Shown piece after piece: positions 1-6,187 of a stretch of DNA of 64,000 nt. Both the position numbers and the translations under genes were made by a program. Every line of letters begins with the position of its first letter. Positions within the stretch are counted from its first letter, which is position 1. The DNA comes from an uncultured Prevotellaceae bacterium (GTDB lineage Bacteria; Bacteroidota; Bacteroidia; Bacteroidales; Bacteroidaceae): the NCBI GenBank assembly GCA_900318685.1, contig ONLL01000030.1, positions 17,597 through 81,596 of the forward strand. The letters run 5' to 3'. A model generated the notes under the pieces. It was not told where the DNA came from. It saw only the letters and a list, made by a program, of their open reading frames with translations, and ran no database searches.

Positions 1-1675
1 TGGTGGAGTAGTAGACCTCGCCCCACCAATAGGACGGTGCGTCCTCGTCGGGCAGGAAATGGAAGGTGCTCTCCTTCACCTTTTGATACAGCGGCCTTTG
101 CATGTCGCTCATCAAGTCGTGCGGCTGCCCTTCCTCGACTTTTCCGCCGCAGATAAATGCCATTCTGACAATACTGTCGCCGCTTACTATGGACGATTCT
201 GCCTGGGCGGCAGCGCGCCGGATGTCATTGACAAGTGAGTTGAAACGCGGGTCGTCGGCAAGGACCACCACTTCACCGTCCTCATACCATGCATCATCCT
301 GGCTCTTCAGCACTACGTTGCGAACGAGGGGGACGTAGATGCCGTGGCTGTCACTACCGACGGGGCCGAAATGTTCATCCTTACTCACTCCCCATTTGTC
401 ATACTCGGTAGCAAGGAGTCCGAAGAGGCGTTCACGGACGGGCGTGTCGTAGAGGTCGGGCGAATAATACTCCTTGCTGCTCTCCCGGCTGAAGCCTGCC
501 CGGTAGCTTTTCAGCAGATAATCCATGCGGCGTGACTTGATCTCGTCTGCCGTAAGCTGAGCGACAGGCGTGAATGGCACCGTCAGATAATCCACCACCA
601 GCCTGATGTCACGACCTTCAAACAGGGTGGGGGCGTAAAGCGCAGCCTGTACTTTCTTGGACGGAAGCGTCTGGTGGACGAGCAGCTGGTTTTTCGAAAA
701 GAAGTAGTCGTAGACGGATGAGTCGTTCGGCATTCGGCTCAGATACTGCAGGAAGTCGCGGTCTTCCTTGCCGTTCACCAATACGAGGATGGTATCATGT
801 TCGCTCAGAGGGACGGCAGGGCGGCTGTCTCTCGAGACGAAACGGATGTTCAAGTGTCCGTCACCCAGTCCGGCGATGCGGCCTTGCAGCCCGCCCTGTT
901 TCTGAGCAAGATACGTCTGGCGCTCGTCATTAGTGGCCTTGAAAGTGATGGGAATAGTGTATTTTACTGACATGGTTTTCCCGAACGAACTGCCCGGTGT
1001 CCATCTCGGCATCAAGCTGAGGACACGGATGCACTCTTCGCCGAGAAGCGAATCTATCTGCTGCTTCAGGGCCAAACGACGCTCTGCAGGTACACGGTTC
1101 ATATATAGCGTGTCGTAACTAAGTAGGTATTTGAAGGGCTTAAAGTCTGACGCCTGGCCAATAGTGTCTATTTTGCCGGTCATGATCACCCGGCCTTTCA
1201 CACCGTACTCCAAAGCAAGGTCTGGGAAATGCAGGTTGTTCTTAATAAACTCCTGCAGAGCACGGTCGCCGCCAGGGAAATATGGCATGACTTCCCCACA
1301 ATTGAGAGCGTTGTCTTCTTTGCTAGGAGGCGTGGCTCGGGCAAGCAATTCTGACGATGAGCGCTGCTTGGCCTCGCCAATGGCGGGCACACCCTTCTCC
1401 ACTACTGCTTTGGTGGCGTCGGGAGCCGCTGCTGCTTTCTCTTCCACCGAAGAAGGCATTTTCTGCTGTACTATCGCTTGCTGCGGCTTCATGGCATCGT
1501 GGCCAAAGATGAATATGCCCGCCACCAATGCGATGGAGGCAGCAATGCCTAAGCCCCAATAGAGCGGCTTCCGCGAAGCCTTAGCCTTGCCGATGACCTC
1601 ACGCTCAAACTGTGCCCACTCCTTGTCAACGTCGGGCATGCCTATCTTCTTGTCAATATCTTCTTGTTTCATCAT
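1..1675 (-). CDS. Membrane protein with TonB-C domain, likely anti-sigma or energy transducer (partial, runs off left edge)
   Basis: The frame is open from the ATG at 1675 to the window edge, about 558 codons with no stop. Its first ATG overlaps the TGA of the sigma factor gene (ATGATGA at 1669-1675), so the two are probably translationally coupled. The N-terminal 38 or so residues are charged and cytoplasmic-looking, followed by one membrane helix near residues 40-58 and a Pro/Ala-rich periplasmic linker. Residues about 130-180 contain YFPGGDRALQEF and GVKGRV, the hallmarks of a TonB C-terminal domain. The remaining 300 or more residues look soluble and I do not recognise them. Position after an ECF sigma factor fits an anti-sigma factor, but no known anti-sigma zinc motif is visible. 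The true C-terminus lies outside the window. Confidence 0.85.
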   Translation of the reverse strand, partial: MMKQEDIDKKIGMPDVDKEWAQFEREVIGKAKASRKPLYWGLGIAASIALVAGIFIFGHDAMKPQQAIVQQKMPSSVEEKAAAAPDATKAVVEKGVPAIGEAKQRSSSELLARATPPSKEDNALNCGEVMPYFPGGDRALQEFIKNNLHFPDLALEYGVKGRVIMTGKIDTIGQASDFKPFKYLLSYDTLYMNRVPAERRLALKQQIDSLLGEECIRVLSLMPRWTPGSSFGKTMSVKYTIPITFKATNDERQTYLAQKQGGLQGRIAGLGDGHLNIRFVSRDSRPAVPLSEHDTILVLVNGKEDRDFLQYLSRMPNDSSVYDYFFSKNQLLVHQTLPSKKVQAALYAPTLFEGRDIRLVVDYLTVPFTPVAQLTADEIKSRRMDYLLKSYRAGFSRESSKEYYSPDLYDTPVRERLFGLLATEYDKWGVSKDEHFGPVGSDSHGIYVPLVRNVVLKSQDDAWYEDGEVVVLADDPRFNSLVNDIRRAAAQAESSIVSGDSIVRMAFICGGKVEEGQPHDLMSDMQRPLYQKVKESTFHFLPDEDAPSYWWGEVYYST

Positions 1676-2166
1676 TTCTTTGCAATATGAAGGGTTTTAC
1701 GAATCTTCTCTAGTGAGCGCGTGATGTGCTTGTTCACCGCCGACGAGCTGATGCCTAGCACAGTGGCTGTCTCGGCGTATGTCATCTCCTCGTCGTAGTG
1801 CAGCTGCAGCACGCGGCGGTCCTGCTCTGTCAGGTTCTGGTCGATGACCTGTTGCAACTGCTGCAGCAGTTCTTCGTGCTCCTCGTCGCGGCTTTCTTCT
1901 TCAGCTCTCCGTAGTTCTTCCTCCATCTGCAGTCGCAGTTGGCGTTGTCGCAAGATGTGAAGGCACTGATTACGGGTCGCTGCCAGAAGGTAGCCTCTGA
2001 TGCTGTCGTCGCTCACTTTGGGCTTGCCTTTCCATATCTGGGCGAACACCTGGTGCACGGCATCCTTGGCATCGTCGGCATCCTCTACCATCGAGTACGC
2101 CATGCGATACATGTGCGGATAGCTGTCCTTGAACAGGCGTTCGAACCATTGTTTGGTGTAGTCCAT
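1672..2166 (-). CDS. ECF-type RNA polymerase sigma factor (sigma-70 family)
   Basis: A 164-residue protein of typical ECF length. Region 2 is near the N-terminus (YRMAYSMVEDADDAKDAVHQV, with the usual acidic DDA segment). Region 4 is C-terminal, with the helix-turn-helix MTYAETATVLGISSSAVNKH followed by RSLEKIRK. I chose the ATG at 2166 (MDYTKQWF); an in-frame TTG at 2223 would add 19 unlike residues and is less likely. The linker between the two regions is rich in Glu and Gln. The gene is coupled to the downstream TonB-C-domain membrane protein, which probably controls it or responds to the same signal. A Bacteroidetes -7 element sits about 210 nt upstream, leaving a long leader. Confidence 0.93.
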   Translation of the reverse strand: MDYTKQWFERLFKDSYPHMYRMAYSMVEDADDAKDAVHQVFAQIWKGKPKVSDDSIRGYLLAATRNQCLHILRQRQLRLQMEEELRRAEEESRDEEHEELLQQLQQVIDQNLTEQDRRVLQLHYDEEMTYAETATVLGISSSAVNKHITRSLEKIRKTLHIAKK

Positions 2167-2377
2167 ACAAATCACTGTTGGTGTTCTTGTTCTGTCTATA
2201 AGACCATCGAAAGGCAAAATCAAATACCCCTCATTGAAAAAAATCTCGCTATTTCACATCATTCAAAGAATGATTCTGCAGTCACTACATTCTAGAAAAT
2301 GTCTGAGTGGGAGTTACGGGTAAGGCTGGAGCTCTTTTTCTCTTCCTATGATCATAACTGTATTTGTTTTGTGCTTG

Positions 2378-2385
2378 CAAAGGTA
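2378..2385 (-). promoter_or_regulatory. Promoter -7 element for the ECF sigma gene
   Basis: TACCTTTG on the minus strand matches the Bacteroidetes -7 consensus TAnnTTTG. No good TTTG is seen 20 nt upstream. That zone is instead occupied by a perfect 15-bp inverted repeat, which could hold a regulator binding site. Confidence 0.6.
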
Positions 2386-2398
2386 CGAAATGTTTTTC

Positions 2399-2445
2399 AA
2401 AACTCTGCGAAATGTATTCAAAAAATAAAGATTTCGCAGAGTTTT
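2399..2445. repeat. Perfect 15-bp inverted repeat upstream of ECF sigma promoter
   Basis: AAAACTCTGCGAAAT at 2399-2413 is repeated exactly as its reverse complement at 2431-2445, with a 17-nt spacer. It lies just upstream of the ECF -7 element, where a -33 element or operator would be. It could also serve as the terminator of the HU-like gene, but no long T-run follows on the minus strand. Confidence 0.6.
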
Positions 2446-2626
2446 AGGTGTAAAGTGAGTATAATGTTTGGTTGAATCTGCAAAACGTATCACCCCCGGA
2501 ATCCGTCAAGACGATGATAAAGGATATGGTTACGAGGGAGAGAAGTGCCTGCTTTCAGGGATAGAGCAGGCAGATGTGAGGGAGAGAGAAGGCATGCGTG
2601 GTGATGGCAGCCTGCGCAGACGACAA
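2446..2626. other. Intergenic stretch with no recognised gene
   Basis: Spacer between the inverted repeat and the palindromes that follow the HU-like gene. I see no promoter or convincing coding frame. An open plus-strand frame across 2468-2731 is probably spurious: its C-terminal part lies over the palindromes and the antisense end of the HU-like gene. Confidence 0.4.
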
Positions 2627-2689
2627 TGGCAGCGCCCGCTGCCAATGATGGCAACGGGCGCAGAAGGACATTGGCAGCATGCGCTGCCA
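2627..2689. repeat. Pair of 18-bp GC palindromes just after the HU-like gene
   Basis: TGGCAGCGCCCGCTGCCA (2627-2644) and TGGCAGCATGCGCTGCCA (2672-2689) are near-identical palindromes 27 bp apart, directly downstream of the HU-like gene stop. The sequence between them can also pair with the first copy. The layout resembles REP-type elements and may end or stabilise the leftward transcript. Confidence 0.6.
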
Positions 2690-2691
2690 GC

Positions 2692-3333
2692 TTATTTTTT
2701 CACAGGGGTAATGGTCCGAAGGACGACATAGTGCCATGTCCGCCCCTCACGATAGCAGCGTAGCAGCGGTTTCTCGCCCACGCAGAGACTGTCGAGAAAG
2801 GCCTTTGCCGACTTGCGCTTCAGATGGCTGAACATCATGAAGGTGCTGATGGTGGTATAGCCGTTGCGGCAACTCTGGCGCAGGGCCTCTTCCATTGCCT
2901 TAGGATCGTACATCTGGCTGTTGCCTACACAGGTCTTCATGCGGCGGAAGCCCTGGAGCGAACAGTCGGCATCGTTCACGAACTGCCTGGAGGGGATAAA
3001 TTCTACGCCATTGTAGATCACATCACGTCCGAGCACTTTGTCGGGGTCGGTATGGTCGCCCAGCAGCTTCAGCCTAGGGGCAAACGAGCCGAAGGGCGTT
3101 TCTACGCGGCAGCCCTCGCTCAGCCACATGGTGGTCACCTCGCCGAGCAGGTCGAAGAGTCGCTTCATCTCGCCGCGGCTGGTATGCCGGTATCGGGCGC
3201 AGAAGTCGTCGATGTCGTCAAGGTCGTACTTGTGCTTGATGACAGGCTCTGCATAGAGCAGGGGCTTGCCGTCGTCACCTTTCGTGGGGCGTGGCTGCAG
3301 CTCGAACAGTATTCCGTCGGTCTTACGTGGCAT
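2692..3333 (-). CDS. HU/IHF-like DNA-binding protein (Bacteroidetes HU-HIG type)
   Basis: A 213-residue protein. Residues about 1-130 follow the Bacteroidetes HU-family layout: an N-terminal MPRKTDG..LFEL strand, helices around EMKRLFDLLGEV, then a basic beta-arm region VETPFGSFAPRLK. The C-terminal 75 residues (from about YDPKAMEEAL) resemble a small winged-helix segment and make it longer than ordinary HU proteins of about 90 residues. It probably binds DNA architecturally or as a local regulator. It lies 24 nt after the Fic gene on the same strand, so the two are probably co-transcribed. Confidence 0.75.
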   Translation of the reverse strand: MPRKTDGILFELQPRPTKGDDGKPLLYAEPVIKHKYDLDDIDDFCARYRHTSRGEMKRLFDLLGEVTTMWLSEGCRVETPFGSFAPRLKLLGDHTDPDKVLGRDVIYNGVEFIPSRQFVNDADCSLQGFRRMKTCVGNSQMYDPKAMEEALRQSCRNGYTTISTFMMFSHLKRKSAKAFLDSLCVGEKPLLRCYREGRTWHYVVLRTITPVKK

Positions 3334-3357
3334 AGTGGTGCTCCTTTCTTTGCTTTA

Positions 3358-4245
3358 TCATTTGTAACCTATCTTGAAATAGTCTAATAGTGATTTGTAC
3401 TGGTCTTGTGCCGTGAGGCACGTGTCGGTGAGGTATTCGTCGTGTCCCCATTCGTGCAGTCCTCGATAATAGAAGAACTTGAGGTCGTCGGTGATAATGA
3501 AGGGCACAATGTCACTGGCCAGACACTCCTTGAACATCAGCAGCCGTCCCACTCGACCGTTGCCGTCTTGGAAAGGATGAATGCGCTCGAATCTCACATG
3601 AAAGTCGAGGATATTCTCCAGCGTTTTCCGCTTATAGTGGTGATAATCGCTGATGAGAGCCTTCATCTGCCGATGGACCTCTTTGGGCTGACAAGTGTCC
3701 TCTCCCCCAACCTCGTTGGCTAACCGCTTGTAGTCGCCTACGGCAAACCAATCCTTACGGCTGTCCGACGTCCCCGTCTTAAGTAACAGATGGAGCTGCT
3801 TGGCCATAGACTCCGTTATCGGTTCCTCAGCATGGTCGATGATGTAATCGATGCAGCGGAAGTGGTTCACCGTCTCAACGATATCGTCCACGTTGACCGC
3901 CTCGTCTGTCATGCCGATAGTGTTTGTCTCGAAGATGTAACGTGTCTGTTCATGCGTCAGACGGCTTCCCTCCATGTGGTTGGAGTTATAGGTCATGTCA
4001 ATCTGTGTGCGATGGTAGATACCACCTTTCAGTCGCGAGGCCTTTTGCTCGCGTAGCATCGCAAGCAGGGGCGATGCCTGCTTACGGGCAGAACCGCGCT
4101 GTGGAAGGATGGCATCGGCAGGGATGCTCCACGTTTTTCCCGTGAGGAAGGCTCCTTCAATCCTTCCGCTCGCGCAGTAGTTGCGGGCTGTACGCTCCGA
4201 AATGCCGAACTTCTCGGCAAACTGCATCACTGATATATATTCCAT
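3358..4245 (-). CDS. Fic-domain AMP-transferase with N-terminal helix-turn-helix
   Basis: A 295-residue protein. Residues 1-45 form a MerR/HTH-like DNA-binding segment (MQFAEKFGISERTARNYC). The Fic core contains the catalytic motif HPFQDGNGRVGR at residues 223-234, with the His, Asp and Arg residues needed for nucleotide transfer. The sequence SNHMEG at residues 88-93 fits the (S/T)xxxE(G/N) inhibitory helix of self-inhibited Fic proteins, with Glu92 as the expected blocking residue. The family usually AMPylates protein targets; the target here is unknown. The HTH and the palindromic sites around its promoter suggest autoregulation. The HU-like gene follows in the same unit. Confidence 0.92.
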   Translation of the reverse strand: MEYISVMQFAEKFGISERTARNYCASGRIEGAFLTGKTWSIPADAILPQRGSARKQASPLLAMLREQKASRLKGGIYHRTQIDMTYNSNHMEGSRLTHEQTRYIFETNTIGMTDEAVNVDDIVETVNHFRCIDYIIDHAEEPITESMAKQLHLLLKTGTSDSRKDWFAVGDYKRLANEVGGEDTCQPKEVHRQMKALISDYHHYKRKTLENILDFHVRFERIHPFQDGNGRVGRLLMFKECLASDIVPFIITDDLKFFYYRGLHEWGHDEYLTDTCLTAQDQYKSLLDYFKIGYK

Positions 4246-4252
4246 CGTCGTC

Positions 4253-4314
4253 TATCGGCAAGCTTTTTGTTCATTATCGCTTGCAAAGATACTGTTTTTT
4301 GCCGATACCGGCAA
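4253..4314 (-). promoter_or_regulatory. Fic promoter with flanking inverted half-sites
   Basis: A -7 element TATCTTTG is at 4284-4291 (minus strand), with a near -33 (CTTG) exactly 20 nt upstream. TATCGGCAA at 4253-4261 and its exact reverse complement TTGCCGATA at 4299-4307 bracket the -7. TTGCCG-ATAC-CGGCAA at 4299-4314 is itself a palindrome. This arrangement fits a repressor site used by the HTH domain of the Fic protein. Confidence 0.65.
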
Positions 4315-4402
4315 GAAAAGCCGCAATGTTATCCACCGCGGCCCGTCTTTTTAACATTATTGCCTTTAGTTTATGCCCTCATGTCAAGTCATCTGCGTTG
4401 CA

Positions 4403-5125
4403 TTAGTCGGAGGGACGTATGACACGACATAAGAAATTCCAGATGTCTACGCCGACGGTGAGCGACGAGGGATAGGCTTTCGTGCCGTCGGCAAGTTTGA
4501 AGAGTGGCGTTAGGTTCTGAGAATAGTTAATGGTCAGGGGCCCCAGGCCAGCGGTCACCAACCACTGGGCCCCGGGACGAGTGGTGTACAACAGAGCGAC
4601 GCCAGTCTGTAACGAGAACAGGCGGTTGCTGGTTTGCGCACCTATCTGCAGCGGGATGCGCAGCGCAGTAAAGGACAGCTCGTCGCGCTGGTGCTCCTCG
4701 TCTTTGGGCACTAATTTCACGCGGTAACCATCTTTCTCTACACTGTAGTTGGGGATGACGTCATAGGCATAGCTTGCTATTTGCAAACCAGCAGTAACGC
4801 CGACGTTACCTCGGTAGAGACTTCTGGACACCTGAAAGATGGTGCATCCACCGTCAATCTTTCGGAATACGCCACTGCACAGTGGGAACTGTGCCTGAGG
4901 GTCGCCCATCATCCCACCGTTCAGCCATGAACCGCCAAACCAGATTGACGGAGAAGGCGGGTCGTAACGTACCAAGTCCTTGTCGTAGTAGTCAAAATCG
5001 GGTGCCAGCAACATAAGTGCTCCACCGTAGGCCCACTTCTCTTCCCGTTGCTGCTCCACGTCCTGCGCCATTCCCTGCTGGGCAGAAAGCAGGAGTGCGA
5101 CGATGACAATTTGCCTTATTGACAT
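4403..5125 (-). CDS. Exported protein, probable outer-membrane beta-barrel
   Basis: A 240-residue protein starting at the ATG at 5125. A TTG further upstream (5164) lies before the promoter -7 element and is rejected. Residues 1-21 (MSIRQIVIVALLLSAQQGMAQ) form a signal peptide ending in AQ. The rest shows alternating beta-strand character with aromatic and Gly-rich turns (LYRGNVGVTAGLQIASYAY, LFSLQTGVALLY) and ends close to a strand, as in PorT-like or small barrel proteins. I do not recognise a specific family. It is a single gene with its own promoter. Confidence 0.7.
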   Translation of the reverse strand: MSIRQIVIVALLLSAQQGMAQDVEQQREEKWAYGGALMLLAPDFDYYDKDLVRYDPPSPSIWFGGSWLNGGMMGDPQAQFPLCSGVFRKIDGGCTIFQVSRSLYRGNVGVTAGLQIASYAYDVIPNYSVEKDGYRVKLVPKDEEHQRDELSFTALRIPLQIGAQTSNRLFSLQTGVALLYTTRPGAQWLVTAGLGPLTINYSQNLTPLFKLADGTKAYPSSLTVGVDIWNFLCRVIRPSD

Positions 5126-5149
5126 AGCGTTATCTTTATTTATTCGGAG

Positions 5150-5157
5150 CAAATGTA
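5150..5157 (-). promoter_or_regulatory. Promoter -7 element for the barrel-like protein
   Basis: TACATTTG on the minus strand fits TAnnTTTG. It sits 25 nt upstream of the ATG at 5125 and settles the choice of start. Confidence 0.6.
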
Positions 5158-5373
5158 CGAACAAATGATGACATATAGGCTGGCTGTGCTGTTAAAAAAG
5201 CCTTTTTTATTATTATTTAGTATCTGAACCTCTGCGTCTCAGCGTTTAGAGTGGGTGCAGCAGTCTTGCAATACAACGAACTGGAGGGAGCTTCACAGCT
5301 GCCTCCAATATACCCGGGTTTATAGAAGAAAAATCTTAACTACTTGATTAACTATTAGCTAATAACTTTTGTG

Positions 5374-6114
5374 CTACAGCTCCACCTCCTGCACCACCTG
5401 TCCGTCATAGAGGTTGATGATGCGCTGGGCATAGGAGGCGTCGCGCTGCGAGTGGGTCACCATGACGATGGTGGCACCCTCGTCGTGCAGCTGACTGAGC
5501 AGCTCCATCACCTCGCGGCCGTTCTTCGAGTCGAGGTTGCCGGTGGGCTCGTCGGCAAGGATGAGCTTGGGACGCGAGACGACGGCACGGGCGATGGCGA
5601 CGCGCTGCTGCTGACCGCCGGAGAGCTGGCGGGGGAAGTGCTTGGCGCGGTGGCTGATGTCCATGCGGCGCATGGCCTCCTCCACGCGCTGGCGTCGCTC
5701 GGCTTTGGGAAGGCGCATGTAGAGTAGCGGCAGCTCGATGTTCTCCTCCACATTGAGGTCATCAATGAGGTTAAAGCTCTGGAAGACGAATCCGATGAGA
5801 CCCTTGCGCAGCTGGTCGCGCTGCGGCTCGCTGAGGTGGCTCACGTCCTGTCCGCCCAGCAAGTATTCGCCTTCTGTCGGGGCGTCGAGCAGTCCGAGGA
5901 TGTTGAGCAGCGTCGACTTTCCGCAGCCGCTGGGGCCCATGATGGCGACAAACTCGCCTTCGCTGACTTCGATGTTCACGCCGTTGAGGGCGATGGTGCG
6001 CACCTCTTCAGTAGTAAACGTGCGCTTGAGGTTGATGGTTTGTAACCCACCCCCAGCCCCTCCCGAGGGGAGGGGGGATTGGTTACTCTTGCTGATGTTG
6101 TCTTTCATATTCAT
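5374..6114 (-). CDS. ABC transporter ATP-binding protein (MacB/LolD type)
   Basis: A 246-residue ATPase with Walker [10 protein letters not shown] at residues 60-68, signature [14 protein letters not shown], Walker [13 protein letters not shown] and the H-loop VMVTHS. This is the MacB/LolD/FtsE family, which powers FtsX-like permeases. It is the last gene of an operon with the two permeases upstream. Residues about 11-24 ([14 protein letters not shown]) are not part of the usual fold: they are encoded by a GC-rich palindromic repeat inserted in frame (see repeat at 6044). Substrate unknown; antimicrobial peptide, lipoprotein or signal export are all possible for this family. Confidence 0.95.
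   Translation of the reverse strand: MNMKDNISKSNQSPLPSGGAGGGLQTINLKRTFTTEEVRTIALNGVNIEVSEGEFVAIMGPSGCGKSTLLNILGLLDAPTEGEYLLGGQDVSHLSEPQRDQLRKGLIGFVFQSFNLIDDLNVEENIELPLLYMRLPKAERRQRVEEAMRRMDISHRAKHFPRQLSGGQQQRVAIARAVVSRPKLILADEPTGNLDSKNGREVMELLSQLHDEGATIVMVTHSQRDASYAQRIINLYDGQVVQEVEL
6044..6082 (-). repeat. In-frame palindromic GC repeat, copy in the ATPase gene
   Basis: The core on the plus strand is CCCCTCCCGAGGGGAGGGG, a near-perfect palindrome preceded by ACCCACCCCCAG. It lies inside the coding sequence and adds about 14 residues near the N-terminus without shifting the frame. An inverted copy lies 65 bp away at 6147. Confidence 0.8.
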
Positions 6115-6146
6115 ACTTATTATTAATTGTTTGTTTATAGTCTATC

Positions 6147-6187
6147 CAGTTCCCCTCCCCTCGGGAGGGGTTAGGGGTGGGTTTTTA
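6147..6187 (+). repeat. Palindromic GC repeat, intergenic copy
   Basis: Same family as the repeat at 6044 but in opposite orientation (CCCCTCCCCTCGGGAGGGG, then TTAGGGGTGGG). It fills the gap between the first permease and the ATPase, and its edge supplies the permease stop codon. Confidence 0.8.

Noticed and set aside
1198-1559. Two short minus-strand frames inside the first gene
   Set aside because: They are out of frame with the long open frame that continues to the window edge and carries the TonB-C motif.
2468-2731. An 87-codon plus-strand reading frame before the HU-like gene
   Set aside because: Its C-terminal part lies over the two palindromes and the antisense end of the HU-like gene, it has no promoter, and its composition is not protein-like.
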